Positions 40,283 to 50,544 of a stretch of 64,000 nucleotides of DNA are shown here, in pieces. Within the stretch, counting starts at the first letter, position 1. Each line of letters begins with the position of its first letter. A program made the position numbers and the translations under genes. The stretch covers positions 1-64,000 of the forward strand of contig JAAFIC010000001.1 of the NCBI GenBank assembly GCA_013298565.1, written 5' to 3'. Below the pieces are notes generated by a model. That model saw only the letters and a program-made list of their open reading frames with translations. It was not told the origin of the DNA and ran no database searches. This DNA is from Alphaproteobacteria bacterium. Lineage in GTDB: Bacteria > Pseudomonadota > Alphaproteobacteria > Elsterales > Elsteraceae.

Positions 40283-41095
40283 ATGATCGCCTTAGTCTTC
40301 GGCAGAAGTGTTTTAAGGCGGTTTTCCCAGGAGCGGGTGGCGATTCTGGCCGGCTCGTTGGCCTTCACCACGCTGCTTACACTGGTGCCGCTGGCTATTT
40401 TGGTCTTCGGTGTGGCCGCCCGGTTTGACGGCATTGGTGAATGGATCATCCAGGCGCGCGGGATGATCGTGGGTAGTTTTGTGCCGGGGGTGGGCGATAC
40501 CGTCGATTTACAGCTCACCACTTTCATCAGCAACGCCGCCTCGCTCCCCACGTTCCTACTGCCAGCCTTGGGAATTTCGGTGTTCCTGCTGCTGCTGGAA
40601 ATCGAAACCTCCTTCAACGCCATTTGGCGCACAGATCGGCATTGGCCGTGGTCGGTGCGCTTTTTAGCGTTCGTTGCGACCGTCGTGGCCTTGCCGCTGC
40701 TGGCAGCGGCGAGCGGGTGGGCAGTGGGAACGCGGTTTTTGGGCGGCGATGCACCTTGGGTTGCGGCGCTCCGTCACGGGGTAACGCCGCTGATCGGCTT
40801 CATTGCCTTTTTCTTTATGTTCACCGTGTTTCCGGCCCGGCGCGTGCATTGGGGGGCGAGCGCGGTGGGGGCGAGTGTTGCCGCCTTGGCGCTGACCGTC
40901 GCCAAATGGATTTTTGTCTGGTATATCGCCGCGACGCCGATTCAAAATATGATTTATGGCGCGCTTGCAGCGCTGCCGCTGCTTCAGATATGGGTTTTCA
41001 TTCTCTGGGTGCTCATCCTCTTCGGCGGAACCGTGGCGGCAGAGGCGCAAGACTGGCTGGAAGCACGCAGCAAGCAGGCCGTTCAGGGCGGGTGA
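40283..41095 (+). CDS. YihY-family inner membrane protein
   Basis: RVAILAGSLAFTTLLTLVPLAILVFGV; WVFILWVLILFGGTVAAE. Confidence 0.92.
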   Translation: MIALVFGRSVLRRFSQERVAILAGSLAFTTLLTLVPLAILVFGVAARFDGIGEWIIQARGMIVGSFVPGVGDTVDLQLTTFISNAASLPTFLLPALGISVFLLLLEIETSFNAIWRTDRHWPWSVRFLAFVATVVALPLLAAASGWAVGTRFLGGDAPWVAALRHGVTPLIGFIAFFFMFTVFPARRVHWGASAVGASVAALALTVAKWIFVWYIAATPIQNMIYGALAALPLLQIWVFILWVLILFGGTVAAEAQDWLEARSKQAVQGG

Positions 41096-41132
41096 GTCCC
41101 CGCAAGCGGGTTGCTATAAGGGAAGGTAGGAG

Positions 41133-41846
41133 ATGCACCGTTTTGCCAATCCGGCACGGTTTCAGCGCATAGCGCGGCGGATTTTGCCGTTTTTTGCCGG
41201 GGCAACGGTGCTGTTCATCGGGTTTGGTCTCTATTATGCCCTGCTTGGCTCGCCTGCGGATTATCAGCAGGGGGAGACAGTGCGGATTATGTATGTCCAC
41301 GTTCCCGCTGCCTGGATGAGCTTGTTCGTCTATGCGTCAATGGCGCTGTCGAGCGCAGTCGCCTTGATTTGGCGGCACCCGTTGGCCGATCTTGCGACGC
41401 GCGCCGCCGCCCTTCCCGGTGCCGCCTTCACGGCGCTTTGCCTCGCCACCGGCTCCCTCTGGGGGCAGCCGATGTGGGGCACGTGGTGGGTGTGGGACGC
41501 GCGGTTAACCTCGGTATTGGTGCTGTTGTTTCTCTACCTGGGCTATATCGCCCTGGTCGATGCCTTCGACGATCCCGAGCGCGGCGCGAAAGCCGGGTCT
41601 ATCCTGGCGCTGGTTGGCGCGGTCAATCTGCCAATCATCAAATTCTCGGTTGATTGGTGGAACACTCTGCACCAACCGGCGAGCGTGCTAAAGTTGGGCG
41701 GCCCTTCCATTGATGGCACCATGCTGCGCCCTTTGCTGCTGATGGCGTTAGGCTTCACCTGTTTTTTCGTGACGCTGCTGCTGCTGCGCCTTGAAACCGC
41801 GCTGCTGGACCGCAAAATCCGTGCGGTGGAGGAGCGCGTATCGTGA
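41133..41846 (+). CDS. ccmC: Heme exporter protein CcmC
   Basis: VHVPAAWMSLFVY; WGQPMWGTWWVWDARLTSVLVLLFLYLGY. Confidence 0.96.
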   Translation: MHRFANPARFQRIARRILPFFAGATVLFIGFGLYYALLGSPADYQQGETVRIMYVHVPAAWMSLFVYASMALSSAVALIWRHPLADLATRAAALPGAAFTALCLATGSLWGQPMWGTWWVWDARLTSVLVLLFLYLGYIALVDAFDDPERGAKAGSILALVGAVNLPIIKFSVDWWNTLHQPASVLKLGGPSIDGTMLRPLLLMALGFTCFFVTLLLLRLETALLDRKIRAVEERVS

Positions 41847-42007
41847 CGGATTTTTGGGCGATGGGCGGCTATGCCGTCTTCATCTGGGCCTCTTATGGGC
41901 TGGCTGCCGTTACCCTTGGCGGGCTGGCCGCTCTCACGCTGTGGCAGCGCCGCCGTGCGAGGCGGACGTGGGCTGCGGTGAACCCGCGCCGGGAGAGCGC
42001 GCCATGA
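41843..42007 (+). CDS. ccmD: Heme exporter protein CcmD (GTG start, 54 aa; not in supplied ORF track)
   Basis: MTDFWAMGGYAVFIWASYGLAAVTLGGLAALTLWQRRRARRTWAAVNPRRESAP; between ccmC and ccmE with 4-bp overlaps. Confidence 0.9.
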   Translation: MTDFWAMGGYAVFIWASYGLAAVTLGGLAALTLWQRRRARRTWAAVNPRRESAP

Positions 42008-42495
42008 GCCTAACCTCTCGTGCTAAAACTGCCAAACGCCGCCGCTTGTGGGCCGTGTTCGCGGGCTTGTCCGGGCTTGGCGTGGCGGCGGCGCTAATCC
42101 TCACGGCTTTTTCCGACAATCTGGTGTTCTTCCATTCCCCCAGCGATATTATTGCCGGAAAAGTGGCGCCGGAGCGGCGGTTTCGCTTGGGCGGGTTGGT
42201 GGAGGCCGGCTCGGTGCAGCGCCAGTCCGACGGCACGACCATGCTGTTCCGCATCACCGACACGGCGCACAGCGTGACCGTGACCTTCAAGGGCGTATTG
42301 CCCGATCTGTTCCGCGAAGGCCAAGGGGTCGTGACAGAAGGGATGCTCAATCGGCAAGGGCTGTTCATCGCGCGGGAAGTTTTGGCCAAGCATGATGAAA
42401 ACTACATGCCGAAAGAAGTGGCCGAGGCGCTTAAAGCCTCTGGGCAGTGGAAGTCTGGCCAGGGAAACCCTGGAACCTCTCCCGCACCGAAATAG
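42004..42495 (+). CDS. ccmE: Cytochrome c maturation heme chaperone CcmE
   Basis: RFRLGGLVEAGSVQRQ...VTFKGVLPDLFREGQGVVTEG...LAKHDENYMPKEV (heme-binding HDENY). Confidence 0.97.
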   Translation: MSLTSRAKTAKRRRLWAVFAGLSGLGVAAALILTAFSDNLVFFHSPSDIIAGKVAPERRFRLGGLVEAGSVQRQSDGTTMLFRITDTAHSVTVTFKGVLPDLFREGQGVVTEGMLNRQGLFIAREVLAKHDENYMPKEVAEALKASGQWKSGQGNPGTSPAPK

Positions 42496-42504
42496 GATAC
42501 AGAA

Positions 42505-44490
42505 ATGCTGATCGAACTCGGGCATTACGCGCTGATTCTGGCGAGCGTGCTGGCGCTGCTCCAGGCCGGGTTCGGGCTGTGGGGGGCAGAGCGGCGCGAT
42601 GGGTTTCTGATGGCCTTTAGCGGCAGTGCGGCGTTGGCGCAAACGGGGGGCTGCCTGATTGCCTTCTTTGCCTTGATGCACGCTTACATTACCTCCGATT
42701 TCTCAGTGCAGAACGTCTGGCAGAACAGCCACGTCGATAAACCGCTGCTGTATAAAATCAGCGGTGTTTGGGGCAATCACGAAGGCTCGATGCTGCTGTG
42801 GATCACCGTTATGGCCCTGTTCGGCGCGGCGGTCGCGCTGGCAGGAAGCCGGATGCCCGCGACCTTGCGGGCGCGGGTTTTAGGGATTCAAGCGCTGATT
42901 TCCTTGGGGTTCTACGCCTTCGTGCTGCTGACCTCGAACCCCTTCGCCCGGCTTGTGCAGGCACCGATTGAGGGGCGCGGGCTTAACCCGCTGCTGCAAG
43001 ACCCTGGCCTCGCCTTCCATCCGCCGCTGCTATATTTGGGCTATGTCGGCACGTCGCTCACCTTCTCCTTCGCGCTGGCGGCGTTGCTGGAGCGGCGGGT
43101 TGATCCGGCGTGGGCGCGGTGGGTGCGGCCTTGGGCCTTGGTGTCGTGGATTTTCCTCACCCTCGGCATCGCGCTGGGGAGTTGGTGGGCCTATTACGAG
43201 TTGGGTTGGGGCGGCTGGTGGTTCTGGGATCCGGTCGAGAACGCCTCGCTCATGCCCTGGTTGGCCGCGACCGCCTTGCTGCATTCCGCGATTGTGGTGG
43301 AGAAGCGCGATAGCTTGAAGCGCTGGACCGTGCTGCTGGCGATCATCACCTTCGCCTTTTCGATTCTCGGCACGTTCCTGGTGCGGTCGGGGGTGATTAC
43401 CTCCGTCCATGCGTTCGCGACCGATCCCGAGCGCGGGGCCTTCATTCTGCTCTTGTTAGCGCTCATCGTCGGCGGGGCGCTCACGCTCTATGCTCTACGG
43501 GCGGGGTCGCTCGGGGGGGGTGGTTTGTTCGCGCCCATCAGCCGGGAAGGCGCGTTGATCCTCAATAACGTGCTGCTGGCGGTGGCCTTGGTGACGGTGC
43601 TGCTCGGCACGCTCTACCCGATGTTTCTGGAAGCGATGGGCCTCGGCACGGTCACGGTAGGCACGCCCTATTATAAGGCTACCTTCGTTCCGCTGCTCAT
43701 TCCCTTAGTGTTGGTGATGGCGGCGGGGCCGCTCATTCCGTGGAAGCGCGCCGATGCTTTCAGTATTCTGATGCGCCTGCGGGTGGCGGCAGTCTTAGCC
43801 CTGGCGGCGGCGGGGGCAGCTTACGCCTGGGCCGAAGGCGGGCCGCTCTTGGCACCCATCGGTATTTTCTGCGGTTGTTGGTTGATTTTCGGCGCGGCGA
43901 CGGACCTTGTCGATCGCGTGCGCGGCCCTAACCCCTGGGCGCGCTGGCGGGGTTTGCCGCGCAGTGCCTTGGGGGCGGTCATCGCTCACGCCGGGCTTGG
44001 GATGAGCATTCTCGGCATGAGCGGCGATTTGTGGCAGCAGGAATCTATCCGCGCTCTCAGCCCTGGTCAGAGTATGCCGTTGGCGGGCTTCGAGTTGACC
44101 TTGGAAAAGGTTGAGCCCGTGCAAGGCCCTAACTTTATCGCCGAACGGGCGACGGTTGTTATTCGCCGCAATGGCGAGATTATTGGCACGGCCACCCCGT
44201 CGCGCCGTAAATTCACGCGCCCGCCGATGACAACGAGCGAAACCGCCATTCGTACCAATGGGCTGCGCGATCTCTACTTGGCGCTCGGCGACCGCGATGG
44301 GCAGACCGGGGCCTATGCTTTGCGGGTTTATTATAATCCGCTGGTGCCGCTTATCTGGGGCGGCGCGATGGTGATGGCGCTCGGTGGTGGAATTTCCTTG
44401 GCCGACCGGCGCTTGCGTTTAGGCGTCGCCCAGCGCATCGCGGCCCCGAAGCGCGCCCCCGCCCCCAAGCATGCCGGAGCCTCGGTATGA
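42505..44490 (+). CDS. ccmF: Cytochrome c heme lyase CcmF
   Basis: ISGVWGNHEGSMLLWI; WGGWWFWDPVENASLMPWL. Confidence 0.97.
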   Translation: MLIELGHYALILASVLALLQAGFGLWGAERRDGFLMAFSGSAALAQTGGCLIAFFALMHAYITSDFSVQNVWQNSHVDKPLLYKISGVWGNHEGSMLLWITVMALFGAAVALAGSRMPATLRARVLGIQALISLGFYAFVLLTSNPFARLVQAPIEGRGLNPLLQDPGLAFHPPLLYLGYVGTSLTFSFALAALLERRVDPAWARWVRPWALVSWIFLTLGIALGSWWAYYELGWGGWWFWDPVENASLMPWLAATALLHSAIVVEKRDSLKRWTVLLAIITFAFSILGTFLVRSGVITSVHAFATDPERGAFILLLLALIVGGALTLYALRAGSLGGGGLFAPISREGALILNNVLLAVALVTVLLGTLYPMFLEAMGLGTVTVGTPYYKATFVPLLIPLVLVMAAGPLIPWKRADAFSILMRLRVAAVLALAAAGAAYAWAEGGPLLAPIGIFCGCWLIFGAATDLVDRVRGPNPWARWRGLPRSALGAVIAHAGLGMSILGMSGDLWQQESIRALSPGQSMPLAGFELTLEKVEPVQGPNFIAERATVVIRRNGEIIGTATPSRRKFTRPPMTTSETAIRTNGLRDLYLALGDRDGQTGAYALRVYYNPLVPLIWGGAMVMALGGGISLADRRLRLGVAQRIAAPKRAPAPKHAGASV

Positions 44491-45032
44491 GCCGCTGGGG
44501 GTTGGCGGCGCTGCCGCTGTTGCTGCTGGCGGGGTTGCTCGGTGCGTTCGGTCTGCGTTTGCTGGACGGTGCCGACCGCGCCTTGCCCAGCACCTTAATC
44601 GACCGGCCCGTGCCTGCAACCGCCTTGCCGTCTTTACGCGCGGGGGACGCTCCTCTCACCGATGCTGAGATCAAGGCGCTGGCGGCGCAAGGCCCGCTGC
44701 TGGTAAATGTGTTCGCCTCCTGGTGCGTGCCGTGCCGGGCGGAGCATCCGTTTCTGATGGACTTGAAGCGGGAAGGTGTCACGCTTGTTGGCCTCAATCA
44801 GCGTGATAAGCCTGAGAATGCCAAAGCCTTTTTGGCGGCGTTGGGCGACCCGTTTGCGCGTATCGGCGTCGATGCCAATGGTGCGGCTTCGCTGGAATGG
44901 GGCGTTTATGGCGTGCCAGAAACCTTCGTGATCGACCGGGCAGGCAAGATCCGCTACCGCCACGTCGGCGCAATCGACAAGGACGTGTTGGACAAAATCT
45001 TGCGCCCGCTGTTGAAGAGTCTCGCGTCGTGA
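44487..45032 (+). CDS. ccmG: Thiol:disulfide interchange protein CcmG/DsbE
   Basis: LVNVFASWCVPCRAEHPFLMDL; GVYGVPETFVIDRAGKIRYRHVG. Confidence 0.95.
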   Translation: MSRWGLAALPLLLLAGLLGAFGLRLLDGADRALPSTLIDRPVPATALPSLRAGDAPLTDAEIKALAAQGPLLVNVFASWCVPCRAEHPFLMDLKREGVTLVGLNQRDKPENAKAFLAALGDPFARIGVDANGAASLEWGVYGVPETFVIDRAGKIRYRHVGAIDKDVLDKILRPLLKSLAS

Positions 45033-45484
45033 TCCGCCATCTTGCCCTCGTGCTGGTACTGCTGGCAGCCCCGCTCGCCGCCCTTGGCCCCGACGAAATC
45101 CTGACCGATCCGGCCCTGGAGGCCCGCGCCCGCGCCCTGTCGCGCCAGTTGCGCTGCCTCGTGTGCCAGACCGAATCCATCGACGATTCCAATGCCGAGC
45201 TGGCGCGCGATCTGCGCTTGCTGGTCCGCCGTCGCCTCGTTACCGGGGAGAGCGACGCGCAAGTGCTGGACTATATCCACGCGCGCTATGGTGATTACGT
45301 GTTGATGCGCCCGCCCGTTCTAGGCCGCACGGCGCTGCTGTGGTTCGGGCCGTTTCTGCTGCTGGCGGGTGTTGGCGGGTGGCTAGTGATCCGGGCGCGG
45401 CGCGGCGGTAAAGCCCCCGCTGCGCCTGTTCTGCTGACGGCAGCAGAGCAAGAGCGCTTACGGCGCTTGGAGCAGGGATCGTGA
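45029..45484 (+). CDS. ccmH: Cytochrome c maturation protein CcmH
   Basis: LRCLVCQTESIDDSNAELARDLRLLVRRRL; YGDYVLMRPP. Confidence 0.95.
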   Translation: MIRHLALVLVLLAAPLAALGPDEILTDPALEARARALSRQLRCLVCQTESIDDSNAELARDLRLLVRRRLVTGESDAQVLDYIHARYGDYVLMRPPVLGRTALLWFGPFLLLAGVGGWLVIRARRGGKAPAAPVLLTAAEQERLRRLEQGS

Positions 45485-46779
45485 TGTTATTGCTTGCCCT
45501 CCTCCTCCTCTCGGCAGGGATGGCGCTGGTCGTGCTCATGCCATTCGCGCGCCGTGCGCCGGGGGGGGGGGCCGACGCGCCAATGATCCTCTACCGCGAT
45601 CAGTTGGCCGAGTTAGAGCGCGATCATGCGGCGGGACGCTTAAGCGTTGCCGGGCTTGCCGCCGCCAAACTAGAGCTTCAGCGCCGCATACTTCAGGCCG
45701 ATAAAACGGCCCTGCGTCCGGTTTCCTGGGTGCCGCGCCGGGCGCTGGCCGTGCCGGTGGTGGCATTGGTGATGGCGGTGCCGCTCGCCCTCTATCTGTC
45801 GCTCGGGCAGCCGGGGGAGAAGGATCAACCGATTTCAGGGCGTGCGTTGGAACTCGCCCCGCTTCAGGCGGCAACCGCAGCGCTGGCCGAAGCGCGACAG
45901 CAGTTGAACGCTGACCCGACCCAACCGATGACGTGGCTCAGGCTCGTAAACTTGCTGCTGGAACAGGACGACACGCAAGAAGCGGTGCAACTTTTGACCG
46001 CCGCCCGCGCTCGCTTTCCCGGCCTTGCCGCCCTGCCGTCGGCGCAAGGGGAAGCCCTCACCCGCGCTGGGCAAGGGTTGATTACGGGCGAGGCCGAGGC
46101 CGCATTTCGGGCGGCCCTCGCGCTCGATCCGCAAGACGCGCGCGCCCGCTATTTTCTAGCGCTCGCCACCGAACAACGGGGCGCGCCTGCCGAGGCTTTG
46201 CGCGATTTGGAGGCAATGCTGATTGAAGCCCCTGCCAACGCGCCCTGGCGCGGCACCGTGGTTGTGGCGCAAACGCGGCTGCGACTGGCCCTCGGTCTGC
46301 CTGCTGTCAGCGAGGCTCCCGCCAGTGCGGACGCTCAGGCGCAAGCGATGATTCGCGGCATGGTCGAAGGGCTGGCGACTCGATTGGCCCAGACCCCAGA
46401 CGATCTGGCAGGCTGGCAGCGGCTGGCCCGCGCCCGCACGGTCTTGGGCGAGACGGAGGCGGCGATTGCCGCCCATCGCCAAATCCTCCGCCTGCAACCG
46501 CAGTCGGTGGAGGCTTTGTTGGGCCTCGCCCGCGCGCTTTCTTCGCCGTCAGCCGATCCTGCGGCTCCGATGCCCCCGGAGTTCTACGATCTCATGCGCC
46601 GGGTTTTAAGCCACGATCCCAATCAGCCAGAAGCCTTGTGGTTCGCAGGGTTAGATGCCGCCCAGCAAGGAAATAAGCCGGAAGCCTTGGCCCACTGGCG
46701 CCGCCTATTGGCGCTGTTGCCAGAGGATGCACCGCCGCGCGCCGCGCTGTTACAAGAGATTGAACGGCTTGGGCCATAG
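45481..46779 (+). CDS. ccmI: Cytochrome c maturation protein CcmI
   Basis: N-terminal YRDQLAELERDHAAGRLS; TPR-like repeats; operon position. Confidence 0.9.
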   Translation: MMLLLALLLLSAGMALVVLMPFARRAPGGGADAPMILYRDQLAELERDHAAGRLSVAGLAAAKLELQRRILQADKTALRPVSWVPRRALAVPVVALVMAVPLALYLSLGQPGEKDQPISGRALELAPLQAATAALAEARQQLNADPTQPMTWLRLVNLLLEQDDTQEAVQLLTAARARFPGLAALPSAQGEALTRAGQGLITGEAEAAFRAALALDPQDARARYFLALATEQRGAPAEALRDLEAMLIEAPANAPWRGTVVVAQTRLRLALGLPAVSEAPASADAQAQAMIRGMVEGLATRLAQTPDDLAGWQRLARARTVLGETEAAIAAHRQILRLQPQSVEALLGLARALSSPSADPAAPMPPEFYDLMRRVLSHDPNQPEALWFAGLDAAQQGNKPEALAHWRRLLALLPEDAPPRAALLQEIERLGP

Positions 46780-46893
46780 CGTTTTTGGGTTTTGAGGCGA
46801 TCAAAACTCAAAAACTTGGGAAGCCCGCCAAAGACACGTTTCGGATCCGTTAATGATATGATATAAAAAACAAAACCAAGCGGGCAGAATGCC

Positions 46894-47766
46894 ATGTACG
46901 GCGGTGTCGAAACCGGATCTGAACAAACCTTGCGGGCAGAAGATTTGCTCGGAACATCCGATCCTGTGCGGCTCGGCGACGATCTCGTCTTTGTGGCGGG
47001 CGCGCGACAACTCGCGCAAATTCCAAATTATTTTGCGACCGAACGTCGCAGTTTCGATGATCTCGATCTTGGCGACGGGTTATCGCTGTCTGCCGCGATG
47101 ATTCAAGATTTAGCCGAGAGCTTTTCGATCACCGGCCAGCCTGGCGACATGGTGGCGGTGTTAGAGTATGCCTTCGGGACTGTCACACTCAAACGCCCTG
47201 GTCAGCCGCGCCGCGCCGCGCAAGCGCGGGAAGAGCTGTTGTCGGGCGATCTGCTTGAAATCGCATCGCTGTCGCGCGCCAGCTTGCACCTCTCCGATAC
47301 CACTCGGATCGAGTTGGGGGGGCGGGCGCGGGTTCGGGTTGATAACCGTGTAGTGCTGCCCGACCTTGATGGGCGGCGGCGTTTGGCCTCGGTAGAATTA
47401 ACGCTGCTGACCGGCGCTTTTTTCGCCCGCACGGCCCCGACTGGGCCGCAACCGCCCGTCGTGTCCCTCCGCACGCCGCTTGGGACTCTCGCCTGGAGCG
47501 ACGCGACGTTGGGCGGGCAAATTTTGATGGCGGGTGCGCCAGACCTTTTGGCCGTTTTGGGCCGGGCGAAGGGGGCGACGGGGATCATCACTCTTATCGG
47601 CACGCAAGGGCCGCAGGCGATTACCGAATGCCCGGTTTTGGTGGCATTGGAGCGCACTGGCCGCGCCCGCGTTATGCAGGCGTTGCTGACCGTGCGGGAG
47701 TTGGATGCCACGCTGTTTTCTCGGCTCATGCCGTCGCGCGGGTTAAGTCAGCTTAATTCAGATTAG
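46894..47766 (+). CDS. FecR-domain-like protein, function unknown
   Basis: QAREELLSGDLLEIASLSRASLHLSDTTRIELGGRARVRVDNRVVLP resembles FecR. Confidence 0.6.
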   Translation: MYGGVETGSEQTLRAEDLLGTSDPVRLGDDLVFVAGARQLAQIPNYFATERRSFDDLDLGDGLSLSAAMIQDLAESFSITGQPGDMVAVLEYAFGTVTLKRPGQPRRAAQAREELLSGDLLEIASLSRASLHLSDTTRIELGGRARVRVDNRVVLPDLDGRRRLASVELTLLTGAFFARTAPTGPQPPVVSLRTPLGTLAWSDATLGGQILMAGAPDLLAVLGRAKGATGIITLIGTQGPQAITECPVLVALERTGRARVMQALLTVRELDATLFSRLMPSRGLSQLNSD

Positions 47767-47809
47767 GGTATTTTATGTGCCGGGGCCTCTGCCCTTTTAG
47801 CGCGCAGCC

Positions 47810-49276
47810 GTGCTAAACTTCGCTATGCCCGCAACCCGCGACCCCGCTTCCTCGCTCTATGATCTGCCGGTTCCTTGGACCGAGCGGTTGCACGCCCGGC
47901 TGGATCGGCGGCCTTGGTTGGGCATCGGAATGCTCTACGCGCTGCCGGTTTTGCTGATGCTGGTAGCCCGGCTTACCCTGGTGCCAACCCTCTCCGACGC
48001 CGAAGCCGCGCGCCTGTTGCAGATGCGCGCCTGGGCATGGTTTTACGGACCCGAACACTCGCCGCTGCCGTTCTGGCTTGGGCATGGTTTGATCCGTCTC
48101 GGTCTGCCGCGCCTCGCGATACTCTTGCCGGAAGCCTTGACCCTATGGGGGGTGCTGGTGCTGGGTTATGCGACGGCGCGCCTTTGGGTTTCGCGCGCGC
48201 ACGCCCGGCTGGCGGGGGCAAGTTTGCTGCTGCTGGCCCCGCTCTCGCTGGCTTTTCCGGCGGGAGATATTCTCGCGGTGTCGGAATCTTTCGCGATTTT
48301 GGCGCTGGTTGGGTCTGCCGTTCGCACGGTTCGGCGCGGCGGCTGGGGTAATGGGGTTCTGCTCAGTCTTGGTCTTGCGCTTTGTTTGATCGGCGGGCAC
48401 GGCAGTTTACTGTTTGCGCTGGTATTTCTGCTGTCGCTGGGCCTCGACCGGGATTTGCGGATCGAGCGGCAACGCACGCGCGTGTCGGTGGCGCTTGGCG
48501 TTGTGGGCGGAGTGGCGCTTGCTGGGCCGTATCTGACCTTAGCGCTGCTGTCGATCCCAGGAACGCCGCTGCTGCTGCTGTTTCCCCCGCCCGAAATACT
48601 GGAGCCGTTCCCAAGGGCCATGCTACATGGCTGGTCGGTGTTGGCGGAACGGGCGGTTCTGGACCTTGCGTTTTGGGGCGGGGCAGCGCTGATTCTGGCT
48701 CCTGTGCTGCTACGCCCAAGCCGCGCTATTGATCTGTGGCCGGGGCTGATGGCGCAAAGTTGCGCGGCCACATTGATCCTGCTGGCGGTGGCGACCGTGC
48801 TGGAACGGGGGCCGATCATTACTCACAGCGGGCCGCTCGCCTGTTTGGTGCTCGTGCCGCTGCTGATTTTCACGGCGATGGACCGGCTTCCCGTGGCGCC
48901 GTGGCGGCGGCTTGCGGTGGGTACGTTAACGGCGGCGGTGGCGCTGTTGGGGCCGCTCACGTTGTTGATCGAAGACCGGTTTCTGCTGCCGACCTGCGCC
49001 ACCTGCCGGATCGACGCCGATTTCAAAACGCTCTCGCATCGCATCGCCGCAGTTGCTCAGGGGCCGGTCTCGATCCCCGATCCGTGGCTGTCCGCAAACC
49101 TGTGGCGGCATCGCCCGGACCTCGTGGCGATGGAGGGCAGTAAAGCCTGCGTACAGCTTCAAACGACCGCGCCGCCCTCTGGCCCGTCAACCCCGCTGCT
49201 GCTACCGCGCTTGCGCTATTCCGGGCCGGGGATACCGCTGGCTCTCGTGCCCATTCATCGGAGTGACTGCCCCTGA
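47810..49276 (+). CDS. Polytopic membrane protein, GT39/ArnT-like glycosyltransferase
   Basis: Multi-TM ORF; LVPTLSDAEAARLLQMRAWAWFYGPEHSPLPFWLGHGLIRLG resembles PMT-family N-terminal regions. Confidence 0.65.
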   Translation: MLNFAMPATRDPASSLYDLPVPWTERLHARLDRRPWLGIGMLYALPVLLMLVARLTLVPTLSDAEAARLLQMRAWAWFYGPEHSPLPFWLGHGLIRLGLPRLAILLPEALTLWGVLVLGYATARLWVSRAHARLAGASLLLLAPLSLAFPAGDILAVSESFAILALVGSAVRTVRRGGWGNGVLLSLGLALCLIGGHGSLLFALVFLLSLGLDRDLRIERQRTRVSVALGVVGGVALAGPYLTLALLSIPGTPLLLLFPPPEILEPFPRAMLHGWSVLAERAVLDLAFWGGAALILAPVLLRPSRAIDLWPGLMAQSCAATLILLAVATVLERGPIITHSGPLACLVLVPLLIFTAMDRLPVAPWRRLAVGTLTAAVALLGPLTLLIEDRFLLPTCATCRIDADFKTLSHRIAAVAQGPVSIPDPWLSANLWRHRPDLVAMEGSKACVQLQTTAPPSGPSTPLLLPRLRYSGPGIPLALVPIHRSDCP

Positions 49277-50241
49277 TGCGAGGCTACCCGCGTATTTTGA
49301 CCATTGATGGCGGCGGGATGCGCGGCGTGCTGCCCGCAACTTTTCTGACCGTGTTGGAAGCCCGCCACGGCGCACCCTTGGGGGCGGAGTTCGATCTAAT
49401 CGCGGGAACCTCCACCGGAGGCATTATCGCAGCCGCCCTGGCGCGGCCCGACGCGCCCGTGTCGGCGGTGGATATTGCGGCGATTTATCGACGGGCGGGG
49501 CCGCATATTTTCGGGCGTAGCCTGTGGCGGGCGCTGGGAACCATGAACGGCATGTCGGACGAAAAATACGATTCGCGCTTCCTTATCCGCGTGCTGGACG
49601 AAACTTTCGGCACGCGCCGCCTGAGCGAGATTACCGCTCCGGCCCTCATGCTGACGGCCTATGACATAGAGCAGCGCCAAGCCGTGCTGTTCCGCTCCTG
49701 GGAAGCCCAGACCCCGGCGAAAGACTATCGTTTGGCCGACATCTGCCGCGCCACCACTGCCGCGCCAACTTACTTCGAGCCGGCCTTGATTACCGCGCAA
49801 GATGGTATCGCCCGCCCGTTCATTGATGGCAGCGTGTTCGCCGCCAATCCCACGCTCTGCGCGTTGTCGGCGGCGATGGACTTGTATCCGGGGGCGAGCG
49901 GCTATCTCATTCTGTCCCTCGGCACGGGTCAGCAAACCCAGCCGCTGCCCTATGCCCAGGCAAAAAACTGGGGCCTTGCGGGGTGGGCGCGCCCGATTAC
50001 CGATGTGATTCTCGATGCTTCCTCGGAGATTATCGACAGTCAAGCGCAAGAAATGGTGGGCGATACTCACTTCCGCTTTCAGGTCGATCTCACGGGGCAT
50101 ACCGCCGCCCTCGACGACGCCCGCCCGGAGACGGTAGCCCGCCTGGAAGCCATGACCCTGGCCGAAGCCGAGCGCGATACGGAGCGCCTGGACCGGTTCC
50201 TAGCGCTCAATCGGTGGCTGCCGAGGTATCGGCGGCGGTAG
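49276..50241 (+). CDS. Patatin-like phospholipase
   Basis: ILTIDGGGMRGVLPATFL; LIAGTSTGGIIAAAL; FIDGSVFAANPTLCAL. Confidence 0.93.
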   Translation: MRGYPRILTIDGGGMRGVLPATFLTVLEARHGAPLGAEFDLIAGTSTGGIIAAALARPDAPVSAVDIAAIYRRAGPHIFGRSLWRALGTMNGMSDEKYDSRFLIRVLDETFGTRRLSEITAPALMLTAYDIEQRQAVLFRSWEAQTPAKDYRLADICRATTAAPTYFEPALITAQDGIARPFIDGSVFAANPTLCALSAAMDLYPGASGYLILSLGTGQQTQPLPYAQAKNWGLAGWARPITDVILDASSEIIDSQAQEMVGDTHFRFQVDLTGHTAALDDARPETVARLEAMTLAEAERDTERLDRFLALNRWLPRYRRR

Positions 50242-50270
50242 GGTGGTTGTCGTTTGGGCGAGAGTCCTAT

Positions 50271-50293
50271 AAAATAGCTAACTTAGCTAAAAG
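50271..50293 (+). promoter_or_regulatory. Possible autoregulatory operator of the TA pair (repeated TAGCTA)
   Basis: aaaatagctaacttagctaaaag immediately upstream of the antitoxin. Confidence 0.35.
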
Positions 50294-50304
50294 GAATGCT
50301 GGCT

Positions 50305-50544
50305 ATGACGCTTGTCACGGTTCATGCCGCTAAAACACAGTTATCGCGCCTCATCGACGCGGCGCTGAGGGGGGAAGAGGTGATCATCGCCAAGGGATCT
50401 AAGCCCGTGGTGAGGTTGGTCCCGATTGTGCAAAAGACCTTCGTTTTCGATTTGCTGCGCGGAAAGGTCGGCGATACTCCCGACTTTCTCGAACCGATGG
50501 ATCCCGTCGATCTTGATCTGTGGGAAGGGGGAGAAGGCCGGTGA
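50305..50544 (+). CDS. Type II antitoxin, Phd/YefM family
   Basis: MTLVTVHAAKTQLSRLIDAALRGEEVIIAKGSKPVVRLVPI. Confidence 0.92.
   Translation: MTLVTVHAAKTQLSRLIDAALRGEEVIIAKGSKPVVRLVPIVQKTFVFDLLRGKVGDTPDFLEPMDPVDLDLWEGGEGR

Noticed and set aside
49276-50241. Patatin-like phospholipase considered as a CBASS (CapV-like) effector
   Set aside because: No cGAS/CD-NTase or Cap2/Cap3-like gene nearby; neighbours are a glycosyltransferase-like membrane protein and a TA pair.
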